From positions 21,243,309 to 21,307,308 of the forward strand of contig CM060848.1 of assembly GCA_030737835.1 (NCBI GenBank): a stretch of DNA of 64,000 bases, given 5' to 3'. The position numbers and the translations under genes were made by a program. This DNA comes from Acorus gramineus. Taxonomy: Eukaryota > Streptophyta > Magnoliopsida > Acorales > Acoraceae. The notes beneath the pieces were generated by a model. It had not been told where the DNA came from. It made no database searches and worked only from the letters and a program-made list of their open reading frames with translations. Of the stretch, positions 1 through 12,649 are shown piece after piece (position 1 is the first letter of the stretch; every line of letters starts with the position of its first letter).

Positions 1-2816
1 ACTGATCAGTGTTAGTTTTTACAAATATTCTTTATCCGGTGCTATTTTTGCTAATATTGGTTTAAATGATGCTATTTTTGTTAATTGCCCTTTTTTTTAA
101 TCAACTCAAGATGCACAGAATCACTCACAAACCCTGTGCGTCATGTAAGCCTTACAACTATGATTTTATTATATTAAAATAATAGGTTTTTTTCCATTAA
201 GAGTAATCTAGAAAAATGAAAACAAAAACTTGATTGATAAATTTGTTTGATATTTTTCTTTATTATTGGACTAATTGTAATGTATATATAATGACTGCTT
301 TAAGGGTACCCAACTGGGTCATCCCCAGCAAAGAAGCCATGTTGTTGTCCACACACAAAGAAGAAAGGTGAAAGGGGCTTTATTGAAGTATGGTGAGCAT
401 GGCCTCTTATCTCTTCTTTATTTTTTCACTTTCTAATATTGATATTTTTTGCCATTATCATAACCTCCTGTTTATTTATGAATCGAAATTATTCCATATA
501 AAGTTGTCTAGTTAAGCTTAACCTCTTTCAGTTACATTACCATCCACTTAAACAATATGTTAATATGTTCAGGGAATATTTCCATCAAGTGACCATTATC
601 AAATCTTTTTAAAAAAATCAGAAAACCCCATTATAAAAATATAAAAATCTATATAGAATAATTCGAATCATAATTTTACCCCTGCAGCATCTGAAACTCA
701 AGTATACCGAATAATATTAGAGGGGTATGAAAGTTTTAAATAAAAGAGAGAATAAGGTGTAAGAATATGATGAAGCTTTGGAGGGGATTTTGTGGATTTT
801 GTAACTCTGCAGGGGTTTATCAATATTTTAGGAAGTCAAGTGTTAGACACAGCTCCATTTACAACCTCGCTTATCCCCCCCCACGTATAATTTTTTTAAA
901 ATAGTATATCTTATCTGATGAGGTATATTTTTTAAATATATACAAGGTATATAACTCGTCTAATGATGTATATATCTCATTGAACGATAAGCAGGGATGT
1001 AAACAGGACTGTGTATACGATACATTGTTTTAAATATCTATCGATATATATCGATTTTTATGAGATGATCGATAAATATCGGACATATATTCAAATTTTA
1101 ACAAAAAATTGAATTTCTCCTCAATTTCTCACAGGAAATTGAATTTCTCGTCAAGTTCTCACGAGAAATTACCTTTGTTTTTTTTTCCTAGTGATGGGGT
1201 CAAAAGCGCCTTTGATATCAATGTTTTAATAAATTAATCACATTCACAAACCAAAAATAATAAAATTTCAATTAAATTTATGAAAATGAGAGGTTTGTAA
1301 TGCTGTGTAATAATAATGAAATCCTATAAAAGGTATGATGATGATGATGATGATAAAACAACCTATTGTATAATATCATAAAAATGTATAGATTTCTTGG
1401 GTTGTTTGCAATGTATTTAAACTAAAGTTGATTAAAGTATATGTTGAAATTTGAAATGTACTATATAAAATTACTTTATAATTGCAATTAAAATATTTTT
1501 TTAGTATGCTATGTATGGAATCATTGTTTTAAAATGATTAAAATTACTACATTTCAAATGAGACTTTATTATACATTATTCTCCCATTTTTTTTATTTTT
1601 TTATAATTTAGGTGTTTGATTTTTCCTTACCTATAAATACCCCACAATATCATTTCCACCTCAACAATTCATTAAAAATACACATCTATAAATATGTATA
1701 TTATCTTTCTTTGTTTTTTTGCTTCTTTGATATATTGATTTGAACCCTTTTCGATATATCGATAAAATATTAGTATGATATTAGGTCAATTTAACCTATT
1801 ATTTTTGTTCAGCCTGTGTAACTGCTGATCAACACATTCTTTTTGGTTGATGCCAATCATGCAGTCTTGCTGCTCTCTGCTGCTGTTGGCTGTGTGAAAC
1901 TTTCTGTTAGAGGAGGAAATGCTTCCACCACAACTACATGGATGTCTTCCTTTACTTATGGTTCTTGTATGTACTTAATAATATGTAATCAAATACTACA
2001 TGGATGTCTTCCTTTACTTATGGTTCTTGTATGCACTTAATAATATGTAATCAAATTATCAAAAGTTTGAGGTTATCAGTATTATTGAGTTTCTTTCTTT
2101 CTATTGGTTCCACAAACATATTTTTCGTAGTGAAATTGTTGGCTTGCTCAAAAGGATATAGCTTTGGGTATTGTTGAAAGGAAAAAAAAATGCTGAAGTT
2201 GGATAATTCATCATTTTGGTTATTTCCAAGTAAAATATGAAGGGTTTCACTTGCTAGTACCACTACCACCCTAATCATAGATATACTAAATTCAACAACC
2301 CAAGAGCATAGTCACAAAGCTTGTGTACGATGAATATTCGATAAATGTTAACGGAAACTATATTGATAAATGATATGGCATAAGTCTCATATGAGTACAA
2401 AGTTACTCACATTTTCTAATCGTTAATATGAAAAATATAAGCAAAAGCTTCTATGTTGGGTGTGAAGGCAACAATGATGATAAACACCCAAGTTCTTAAA
2501 TTATGAAGAATGTGGCAGACCATCCAAACTAAATGGATACGTAGATCCTGAATGTACTGAATGCACAATTCGATGAACAAATGATTGTTTGGTCAATTAG
2601 TATGGAAGGTATCCAATCATTGAACTTTTCAAAACGCTTCAGAGAATAAGAAAGGTAAGAATTCAAATGAAAAACAAAGATTGACAAGAGTTATGATAAA
2701 TAAGGGGATCCATGTATGAAGCAAGATAAGTATAGATTTAAGCCTCCAAAGAGTGCAGAACAGAGAACATACTTTTTACAATGACTTGATCAGAAAGAGA
2801 GAGGACTAATAATGCA
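1..2816. other. Intergenic AT-rich DNA
   Basis: No gene is supported here. The stretch is AT-rich with homopolymer runs and a GAT/ATG trinucleotide run near 1335-1354. Between about 1010 and 1790, TCGATA-rich inverted sequences (CTATCGATATATATCG on the left, TTTCGATATATCGATAAA on the right) may be the ends of a decayed transposon. A slightly GC-richer patch at 1810-1990 has a short open frame but no recognisable domain or flanking exons. The last few hundred bases should hold the 3' UTR and poly(A) site of the minus-strand aminotransferase gene, but I could not place the signal. Confidence 0.6.
1934..2057. repeat. Recent 62-bp tandem duplication
   Basis: Two adjacent 62-bp copies, 1934-1995 and 1996-2057, both begin CTACATGGATGTCTTCC. 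They differ essentially by one T/C change (ATGTACTT versus ATGCACTT). The near identity points to a recent duplication by replication slippage or unequal exchange. It lies in non-coding DNA and its role, if any, is unknown. Confidence 0.9.
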
Positions 2817-5800
2817 TTAGATCCTAGAAGGGATCATAGGGATGTTGTTTTGAAGATATGCAGCAGCAGCTGCCACTCCACTTCCCAGCTTCACAGGATA
2901 GCCAATGTCCTTTAATATCATTTCAACGCCGCTCAGACAACCCAGCAATTGCAGCTGTGAACCACAGATTTAAACATGCATAAATTAACTTTGGAATGAT
3001 TTTTTCCCCCGATCATCAGTAATTTAAAACCATACATCCATTAAAAAGTAGAATTAACGAGTGAACAAAGATATCCGTATAGTCTTACCACCCATTTGGA
3101 ACCAATTTTTAAAAATAATTTCTTTCATAAAAGCTGCTCAAGTGTTTTCGTAAAAATTATTTTGTTGACTTTTAACACAAAAACTGAATGTGGAACCAAA
3201 ATCCGAAGTTCAAAGATGCTCGTTTAGAACGATTATCTGAATATTTGAATTTTCATAAATTATGGAACTAAAAGCAGAAGTTCAAAAATGCCTATTTAGA
3301 AATGAGTATCTGAAAATTTGATTTTTCATAAAAGTTGCTCTCAATCATCTTCTTCATAAAAGCTATTTTGTTCACTTTTCATTCATGAAAACCAAAATCT
3401 GAAACCAAAAACTGAACTTCAACAAAACCCATTTAGAACCGATTATCTGAAAAACTGATTTTCGAAAAGTTGAATCAGTTTGACAATAAAAAGGTGTCCG
3501 ATTTCTTATGAAATTGGTTGATCACTGCGGAGTGAGAAAAACATACCTCATTAAGGTGGCCAAGATGCCCAATTCTAAACACCTTACCGGCAACCTTATT
3601 CAAACCCAAACCCAGGCTTAAATTGTATCTCTTCCATGCCCTCCTGACAACTTCAGCACTGTCGATATATGGTGGAACAACCACTGCGGTGACTGTGTTA
3701 CTGACCCATTCCTCTCTTTGGGTGCAGTTCTTTAGTCCCCAAGCTTCGACAGCAAGTCTGTAAAAGAATGCATCAGCCAAAACTCATACCAATTCTTACC
3801 ATTTTGTCCTGATTCGTACTAATACATATGACTTCATAACAGTATGAACCGATTGGTATCATACAAATTGGTACCGATTCATACGATCTCATACCAAGTT
3901 GTACCAGTTCTACGAATTCATATCAATATGTACCAATTGGTACTAATTCATACATCTGATTTCATACCAATACATAGCAATTGGGACCAACTCATACGAT
4001 TTCGTAGCAATTTGATAACTACCACATATGTACAAGTTATACTATCTAAAGTCATTCAACATACAGGCGAGGCGAGCGATATAAAAGTGCTTACCTAGTT
4101 GCTTTACCTAAACGGCTGTGCCTCGCGATCACATTATCGAGTCCTTCCTCGAATAGGAGATCAAGAGCAGCTCGAAGCCCATACAACAACTGGATGGATG
4201 GGGTGTAAGGCCAGTAAGTACCCATTTTGTAGAACTTCAAGTAGTCCTTCCAGTCAAAGAACACCCTCACTGACTTTGCTGTCTTCGATGCTTCTATTGC
4301 TTTCGGGCTCGCACACACAATGCCCAACCCAGTAGGCAGAGAAAGTGCCTTTTGAGAGCCGGTTAAAGCTACATCCACACCCCATTCATCCATTCGGAAA
4401 TCAAGAGCGCATATGGATGAGACTCCATCGACTAGGAATAACGCTGGATGATTATAGTCATCTGCAGGTCAACATTTTTCTCCAATTAAACTCCTCTTGA
4501 AGATACCGGTGACATAGGTAATGAGAAATGGAAAAAAAAAAAAGTGAATTTCATTAACAAAAACAGAATGAATGAAGTGTTGGACATGTGCGTCTATTTT
4601 GGAATCAATTTGCAAAAACAGATTTTCTTTAAATGGATTAAAATAATTGATTCTCAAAAAAAAAACTTCTCTACTAGATTTTTTTCTATAAAATCTCATT
4701 TGTTGACTTTTAAGTCATACAACCAAATCCGAAACCAAAAACTAAAGTACAATTTGGACCGATCATTTCAAAAATTGATTTTGTAAAAGTTGAATCAGTT
4801 GGACAATTGATTTCAAACATGACCTATGCTTACTACAACACCAAATAAACTTTCAAACCTTCTAATAAAAAAAAATGTACAAGTTATGTGGGTAAAGAAG
4901 TAGATAGTTTGTTAAATGGCTTACAGTATAATATCTTCACTTACCAAGCAATTTCCTTACAGCAGAAAGATTATTGGTGACCCCTGTGGCAGTCTCGTTA
5001 TGAACAATGCAAATAGCCTTGATTGAATGATTCCTATCTGCTGCTAATTTGGATGCCAGTATATCAAGATTGGCGCCTCTTCCCCATTCACTTTCAACCA
5101 CATCAACATCAAAGTTGAGGCGTTGTTGTTGATCAATCCAAAGCAGACTGAACTGACCTATCAAGAAAGATATGATCCGATCCCCAGGGGATAAGGTATT
5201 TGTGAGGGCACTTTCCCATGCACCAGTACCTGAATCAAATCACAATTTCGGAACAAACGCATCATATCATTTGAATTTGAAGTGATGAAAGGACATGTAA
5301 GGTATAGCATTGGAAAAAATTAACACAGATAACATAACATGCATGAACTTTCAAAATAATAGTGTGTAGAAGATTTCATGGACTTAATAAGGGCCAATCA
5401 CTAAGAGACTGGATATGGTATAAAAAAGTGGCTGCTCTCAGGACTCGAACCTAAGACTTTGGAGAAATACTATTACTATAATTTATATCCTTCTATAGAT
5501 GAGGATATGTTATAATTGTTTTGACATGATAAACAGAACTCTCTATTAAGGCTGTAATGAAATATCAGTACAGTCTAATATAGTCATTCGGCTGTAGAAG
5601 GCTCCAAAGCTGCAACTGAATCTGGGAAAGAAAAGGTTAGTGGGTTTTTTTTTTTTTTTTGGTTCATAAATGTTTTTAACCTGCTCAGCTTTGTCATCCA
5701 TCATGTTGTCATCTTATAAAACTTCAAAAAAAAGTAGGATAATGAATAAAACTATGAACCACTGGACAAAGAAAATGAAACAATAACTAAAGTTAAGTAA

Positions 5801-6707
5801 ACGAAGTATCACATAAGATTAGTGAAAATTTATAGGATAAACGCATGCAATGTACATGTAACTGCTAACTGAGTATAACAATGACAAGGAGATCATTTCA
5901 AACCCATGCATAAATGCTCTATGTAAACAGAATTCTCTGTAAGGCTGTGGTGCACTATCAGTACAGTCTAACATAGTCATTTAGCGCTTTAACTATAAGG
6001 CATTACAATTATAAACTATTAGCATTATGATGCACCTTTTTAACTTCCCAAGGTATACTGGGAAAGAAAGCCTGCTTGACTATTCATCCCTTTTTTTAGC
6101 GAAAATGTGAACATATCCATTCTCATATAAAATAAACTACGTCCGAATGGTGATGAGGAGAAACAGAAGAAGAACATACAGAAAAGTGAATAAAAGAGTA
6201 CAAGAACATCAAAGAACGAAGGCGACGGGGTGGGGGGGTAAAAAGCTTGCGTTCATTTCACTCGTTTGTTTCTTTGTCTCTAAACAACCAACCATTCAGG
6301 TTTCTACCCCACCCCCCCCAGCGATGCCCCGCCCACTAGTCACCCATTGTGTTGTTTATAATATGTAACTCAAAAAACAATATCTATCAAGTTAAATAAA
6401 TGGAAGTATCACACAAAATTTATGAAAATTTATCAAATAAAAATGTCAATGAGAGCATTTCAAACCAATGCAACATAAGTAATTAGACGCTAAAGTTGGC
6501 ACCTGTGGTGGGAATCAGAAATGGAGTTCCGCTTGTTGTCTTGAAAATCTTCTTCACATCCTCAAGGAGATTCTTTGTCATGGCAGGAATAGCAGGTGAG
6601 CGGTAATCCTCATTGTTTCTGTTCATGGCACGCAACACTTGTTCCGGGATGTTCACAGGTCCCGGAACAAAGAGGTGGTTCCTCCCTGGTGCATTTGTGT
6701 AATCCAT
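2817..6707 (-). CDS. AGT1: Serine--glyoxylate aminotransferase, peroxisomal (photorespiration)
   Basis: Class V PLP-dependent aminotransferase that transfers the amino group of serine to glyoxylate in peroxisomes, giving hydroxypyruvate and glycine in the photorespiratory cycle. Coding exons, 5' to 3' on the minus strand: 6707-6503, 5229-4945, 4461-4095, 3757-3547, 2954-2817. All junctions are GT-AG and phases close to 401 aa, the length of Arabidopsis AGT1. The start is MDYTNAPGRNHLFVPGPVNIP. The PLP lysine lies in TGSQKALSLPTGLG (about Lys-201), preceded by the VDGVSSICALDFRMDEWG block (about 174-191). The protein ends in SRI, the unusual C-terminal peroxisomal signal also found in Arabidopsis AGT1. 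Introns 1, 3 and 4 are full of diverged duplications, but the exons are intact. The family match runs over the whole length, so confidence is very high. Confidence 0.97.
3126..3486. repeat. Intronic repeat in AGT1 introns 2 and 4
   Basis: Intron 4 (2955-3546) holds two diverged tandem units, about 3126-3320 and 3327-3480, each with TTCATAAAAG, ATTTTGTT, ACCAAAATC and GATTATCTGAAA in the same order. A further copy lies in intron 2 at about 4600-4806; both places end in a close variant of AAAAGTTGAATCAGTTKGACAA. This looks like a dispersed non-autonomous repeat, possibly a decayed MITE, but I found no clear ends or target duplication. Confidence 0.6.
3781..4020. repeat. Degenerate minisatellite in AGT1 intron 3
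   Basis: The intron between exons 3 and 4 (3758-4094) consists largely of repeated short words: ATTCATACGAT, TCATACCAA, TTGTACCA and AATTGGTAC recur every 20 to 45 bases. Unit boundaries are blurred by substitutions, so it is an old, diverged array. It is non-coding and no function is evident. Confidence 0.65.
5527..6480. repeat. Diverged tandem duplication in AGT1 intron 1
   Basis: Copy 1 (about 5527-5915) and copy 2 (about 5924-6480) share the same ordered blocks: AAACAGAAYTCTCTRT, then ATCAGTACAGTCTAAYATAG, then AGTATCACAYAARATT, then CATTTCAAACC near the end. Copy 2 is longer because it holds extra sequence at about 6140-6365 with short runs of G and C. Copy 2 ends directly at the exon 1 donor site (6503). 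The intron has therefore grown by a segmental duplication of about 0.4 kb. Confidence 0.7.
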
Positions 6708-6758
6708 CTTTTCCTATAGAGTTCACACCAACAATATATCTATCCTGGCAAGGGTTGA

Positions 6759-8142
6759 CCTGCAATGCCAGACAATAGAATTGAATCATATAATATTTGT
6801 TTTTGTATCTTTGTAAAATCAACTTTTGCTGAATGAACATATTTCAATTTCCACAACCATAAGAACAAAAAAAAAGGAACCTCTTCAGGATCCTCATACC
6901 ATCATCATCTAAACTTAAATCACAATCATAACGATATAATTGATAATAACAACATTATATTAATCCTTTTTCGTCACACAGTTCTATGAAGGGTTGTGTA
7001 TTCTGAGTCAGTGTGTTATTCATAATTGTCATCGCTCATGTTAGTTTTGGACTACCCTGTCTTAGGAGGCAATTCAATGATAACCATTTCACTCTTCCTA
7101 TCCATGATGACCATTTCACTCTTCCTATCCAGACATCTCAATTGAGCGTGCACATGCACACACACACATTTGGTAAGTACCGAACTCATGACCTCTTAGT
7201 TGCAAATTCTCTTATCAACCACTGAGCTATGGGTCTGAGCCCCCAACAATCACATATATATTAAATATATAAACATTTCATAAAATATGATTTTCTTAGA
7301 AAGATTTTGCTTACTATTTCATGATATACTACGGATTGGTATTAAGCATTTGGTTACCAGCAAATTTCTTCTTCTGCCCCTAAACTTTACCTAGGTATTC
7401 CACAACACAAAATTGAGCTCCCTTCCTGTCTTCTTCTTTTCCCGTGAATCCGTAATTTTAAAAGAAAAAAGGGTATTCCCAAAGAGAGAGAGAAAAAAAA
7501 ATTGAAACAACAAAAGAATTGTGATTGGTTAGAAAAGTTTTATACATCATAAAAAATAAGAACGTAATATTCAATGAATCTTCTGCTTCTTCCTCCCCAT
7601 CCACTCCCCTCCCCCCCCTTCAACAGATATCATCTATGTTTATCTCTTTGTAACTTGGTTCATTCAAATTGGGAACTTTTGCAAAACAGAAGAACAGACA
7701 GTCCTTTCCATGATCACACCAAACGATTTCTACTTATAACTATTGGCTCTATTATATCTTTAACCTTCTAAATCACTTCAGAATTCTGTACTTTTCTTTC
7801 ATCAAGAAAAAATCTCAATAGCAAACAAGTAAACCATATGGAGTATATAAACCCACCAAGAAAACAAGCTCAAATTATTGACATATGATTCCAAACTTCC
7901 ATTAAAGACCATATAAAAAGTGTCACACAAATAAAGAATACAATAAATCACCCAAAAAAAAAAATACCACAAAAAAAAAAGTGAGAATGTAATGCCATGC
8001 ATGTATCAAGCAAGAAAGGATAGTTTACAATATCAAATGCATGGGTTTACCATTTCACAACCAAAATTCCAATATGAGTTTGAAACATGAGAGAGTGAGA
8101 GGACCAACTGGAGTGAGAAATGGAGATGCAGCAATATGTATA
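6759..8142 (-). promoter_or_regulatory. Possible 5' leader intron and core promoter of AGT1
   Basis: Reading the minus strand, a good 3' splice site (TTGCAG/GTCAACCC, exon start 6759) lies 52 bases upstream of the ATG. A 5' splice site (GAAATG/GTAAAC, exon end 8051) follows a pyrimidine-rich leader around 8051-8105. A TATA-like TATACATA is at 8135-8142 and a CCAATCATTAA box lies further upstream, around 8201. This suggests a leader exon and an intron of about 1.3 kb in the 5' UTR. It rests on motifs only; transcript data would be decisive. Confidence 0.3.
7165..7245 (-). mobile_element. tRNA-derived SINE head
   Basis: On the minus strand, CCCATAGCTCAGTGGTTGA gives a Pol III A box. GAGGTCATGAGTTCGGTAC, about 35 bases on, gives a degenerate B box. 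This order and spacing match the tRNA-like heads of plant SINEs. The acceptor stem does not pair and the anticodon arm is disrupted, so it is not a working tRNA. The sequence after the B box is a GT-rich simple repeat; the SINE tail is not clear. Confidence 0.55.
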
Positions 8143-9680
8143 CGTATGATGTTTGTACTTTGTAGTGATTGCTGAGGAACAGATGGACGGCTCTGATTTA
8201 ATGATTGGCTTTTGTGAGGAAAATTAGAAATATAAAAAGGATAATGTTACGTAAGATCCCATCCTCATATGTTTTAGATTATTTTAGAGCGTTGTTACAC
8301 ACTCACATATCTTTTTAAATGAAATATATATCTTCATGATTTTCGTCCAATGAATTCATACAACATCATGAAGATATATACAATTTTTATAAAAGTATAT
8401 ACCTTATTAGATGACATTATTATTTTATAAAAATAAAACATGTGGACACTGTCCCATAGACTATTCCCAATATATATATTTTAAATTGTTTATTTTGTAT
8501 TTATTTTTATAAAATGAGATATATTTATTTCAATGAACCGTACAGACTCATTCATAGAAGAAATAAAAATTCTAAGCCCGAAAGTATATTTTTGTCAATA
8601 AGCCCCCTAGTGAAAATGCTTTCACGAATTTCCTGATATAATTTTTTTAAAGTGTTTATTTTATATTTATTTTTATAAACTGAAATATATACTCTAATAA
8701 ATTGTACAAACCCATTCATAGAAAAATAAAAATTTGTGTAAAAAAAAAGTCTATATCATTCGTGTAACAAATACACATAGTTCCTACCTGACTCGATCTA
8801 CATAAAAACCATGTATACTCACTTTAAACAGTTTTATATAATATACATGACATTTTTTGACCCCCCACATTTTTGTCTTCAACATAGAGAATCTTATCAC
8901 TCACCTATTTTAATATTATTTTACCCTATATATTGTGCAATTAATGAATATTTCCATGATAATCATTCAAATAACAAAAGTAGTGATATGAACATAAAGC
9001 TCTACTCTAATCAATTAGAGAGTGTATAAAACAATCTTTGACAAACCTAGTCTCTCAATAAAAACCAAATACATAAAAAAGAGAGAAAAAAAAAACTAAT
9101 ACAAACCATTTTTTTCCCACTAAAGAATAATCAGACAAAACCTTCAAAAACAAAAATATATAACAAAACAACACAATTCAATCCATCTTAAGCCAACCCA
9201 AACCAAGTGAACTAACTAAAGATAGAGAGCAGAATATAATCATCAGTAACAATTCACCTTATATTGATCCCCCTCTGTTTCTTCAAAATTTTACAACAGT
9301 CCCTGCTCCAGAGAAGAGAAAGCTAAAACTCCACCAACTTTGTTGGGGATGGATGAAAAAAAAGGTGTACTCGGAGGGTCAGATTTATGAAGACTTAACA
9401 GAGGGGAGAGAATCCATTGGGGACCCTCAACGATGATCCGACGTGGCAGATAAGGAAGTGTTGATCAGCCATGAATCCTGAGGAGGGGGAGCTTGAGAGA
9501 GCTTCCCACCATACAAAATTTTTATGGATTTTTATGTGTTTGGATTTTTTTAGTTTTATAACTAATGGTGCAGCTTTAAGATACCTTATCCCCCCTCGTG
9601 GGTATGTTGATTTTGTGTATAACTTAAAAGCACGTCAGTTACATGGAAAAATCACTCTGAATAAAATATCTAAATTTAAA

Positions 9681-10084
9681 GGGAAAATTAATTATGAGTA
9701 ACTGTGATCACTCATCTAGGTTTTTGAAAAATTTTAATTTTTTTTTGAGGTCTCTAAGGTGTGAAAAATTATCTTTAGGTTCTTCCAACTGGATGTTATT
9801 TAAAAATATCAAAAATACCCTTGTCTAATTATCAAAAGGTTAACAATATACTAGGGAGTGTTAACAATGTACTGGAGATATTTAATAATGTACTGATTAG
9901 TGTTTACAGTGTACTTAAATAATTGGGTGGGGGACATTTTAGGCGAAGGTTAACAATGAATAACATCTAGCTGGAGGCACTTAAAGATAATTTTTCACCA
10001 TCTTAGAAGCCTAAAAAAATTAAAACATTTTAGGGACCTAAAAATAACAGACAGGTGATCACATGGATACCTAATTAATTTTCC
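9681..10084. mobile_element. MULE-type fold-back MITE with 10-bp target duplication
   Basis: The element begins GGGAAAATTAATTA and ends TAATTAATTTTCC. It is flanked on both sides by the identical 10 bases TAAATTTAAA (9671-9680 and 10085-10094). Its termini form inverted repeats of about 130 bases; the paired arms include GTGATCAC and GTGAAAAATTATCTTTA. Total length is 404 bp with no coding capacity. Mutator-like elements give 9-10 bp target duplications and often have long inverted repeats starting GGGAAA, so this is a non-autonomous MULE. The middle carries short repeats around AACAATGTACT. Confidence 0.85.
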
Positions 10085-11811
10085 TAAATTTAAAATGTGT
10101 ATAATAAATTATATATATTTGTATTATATTCAAATTCAATGTTCTTGCATTATTAATGTAATTTAAAATGAATATGGATTTTATTTTTTTCATCTCTCTC
10201 TTATATCACATGATCATTAAAATTAGTATTCATATTAAGTCATGTCTGTTATCTTCTGAAAAGTATTCGTATATGTTTCAAATTCGAAAAGATTTGAATT
10301 CGTATATTAATATCTGCATTCGAACAATTTAGGATAATATGCAAATATTCATATATGACATGTGGAGTCATTTTTTGAGCCTAATGATAATGCTTTACGT
10401 ATCCACAGCCTATGACGCGATTAACGAGAACCCACGATCCATGAATTCGACCCGTCAGCCCATTCACATCCACTACCAAAAATATCTTGAATCAAATCCC
10501 AGCAAATAATTGATTTGGGGTTATGAATATTGATTCTCAATAACGATTAAATCTCCATATCAATGAGAGATCCTCCATCGATCATAAGGCATTCCAGCTT
10601 GATTTATAAATAGAGAATCAGCTCTTTCTATTGAGAAATGTGAAAAATCTATACCATCGACTGACTTCAGTTTCTGAGGACCTTTGGTAGGTCACTTCTT
10701 CCAAACAGGTGGTTCGATTATTTAAACGCCGTTGATATGGCCGGTCCATTTTCAATCAGATTGGTCTTAACATAATATATATTCTAATACTATCTCATAT
10801 ATGTTACTATGAATGTATATAATATAAATATATATTTTTTTTATTAATTAATAAAACGCTTCTTCTTTTCACTGGGAATGGGAAAGGATTGTATGGGCAT
10901 TGTTTTTTTAGTTAGTGTTGTGAAAGGGGGAGAGAGGATAAAGTGATAAAGTGTTTGCAACCACGACTTATGCATGGAGAAGCAAAGGCAGCCACGTGTC
11001 TTTGTTTTCATACATCTTTCATTTTTCATTTCTTTCAAGTCTTTTGAGTACATTTGATTTTCTGAGGTGAGATATATGAGTTATATATACTCTCCTCTAT
11101 TGATAGACATGAATTCATAGCCGCAATACGACCTTACAAAACCTCTTCACAGCCTTATTTTATTTAAAAAAAATTTGATTGGTGTCTTATTGGTATCATC
11201 ATCATCAGGAGGGGGTTATTTTATTTATTTTTTCTTTACTGGGTGGAGAGGAGAATAAAAAGGGGGGGCTCAGATTTGAAAATTTAGGTGGGGTCCTAAG
11301 CGATCTTGTAAATTCGTGCTCTATCACAATTTTTTTTTCATTTTATTTAAATATGACCCAATAAATTTTAGATTAGTAAAAAAGTAAATAGATCATGGAT
11401 ATCTTATATTTTGTAAAAAAGTAAATTTTAATTAGTAAATAGATCATGGATATCTTATATTTTCATTAAAAGTCTTCAAAAAATTAAAAAATGGGTTACA
11501 CCTCAAGGACCATGTTTATTTTATTCGTCCCCTCTTTTATAGAAGAATATAAGTGTGTGATTTATTTTCTTTTAATTAAGGATTTTCAGTCATCTCAAAA
11601 AATGAAATTTTCATGCATAACTTCTTAATTTCATCATAATTAACAAGAATATGTGAATATAATTTAAAAAAACATATATCCAAGAACAAAAAAATAAACA
11701 CTAAGATTCAAAAAAATGCTACGTACCTTACTACCTTAGAGTAGAGATCAATTTGTTGCAAAATCTTTATATTTTGATTCTTTAGCTTTAAAATGCTTGA
11801 ATCTTGAAAGA

Positions 11812-11880
11812 GTGAGAGAGAGAGAGCAGAGTTCGAGAGATTATGAGGGGGGGGGGGGGGGGAGAGAGAGATCAATTAGA
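11812..11880. repeat. GA microsatellite with G16 run
   Basis: Imperfect GAGAGA repeats surround an uninterrupted run of 16 G at 11847-11862. A second purine tract lies near 12176-12210. No gene is near enough for this to be a leader sequence. Confidence 0.85.
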
Positions 11881-12649
11881 GAGAAAAAAAATATTGGGCT
11901 AATTAAAGAGGGTGACTATTCACTTTCCAAAAAGAGATTTTAAAATTTTAATTATGAATAAATATTTATAGCCATTGAATGGGTGAGATTGATTGCAATT
12001 TTTTCTTTCCATTTGAATTCTTGAATGGATTAAAATAGCTAAATTCGTAATGGGCCACGGTAGACATGGAATTTGTGAAGTTTGGGATTAGGGCCTTTCC
12101 CTGGCCCTAAACAGACCTACTGGGCCTACACCTAGGGCCGGGTCAGCGGGGTGAGGGATATACCAAAAACAGAAAAGAGAGAGAGATCTAGAGAGCGGGG
12201 GAGGGGGGGAGCGTGGAAGAATTTTTTTTCCTTGTTATTTTCAAGGCAATCTTCATATTGAATACATGAATTTTTCTTTTTCTATGTTACCCTTCTTTTA
12301 CTTTTAAAAAAAAAAAAAAATTACCACCACGAATTCATTACTGAAAGTCAAAATATAAAATATGAGGAGTCAAAATAAAAACAAGGTAAAACAAATATAA
12401 AAAGAGCATAGGTCTCAGTAATTTATTTTTTGTGTTACCCTTCTAATTTATTTTATTGGATTGATCTGTCTTATTTTGGGGTTAGGTCTCCTTAAATCTA
12501 AAACAAATAGGTAGAACTTCGGATAGGGTCTCAATAAAGAGTTTGCTATTTTTTTAGTGCTACATTTATTCTTGCAACTTGTAAGCGATGCACATGTATC
12601 CATTCATGTGGCTTTAAAACAAACATTCTTGTTATAGTATGCGCCATTG

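Noticed and set aside
5434-5470. tRNA-like B box (GGTTCGAGTCC) on the minus strand in AGT1 intron 1
   Set aside because: There is no matching A box or cloverleaf upstream; at most it is a trace of a SINE.
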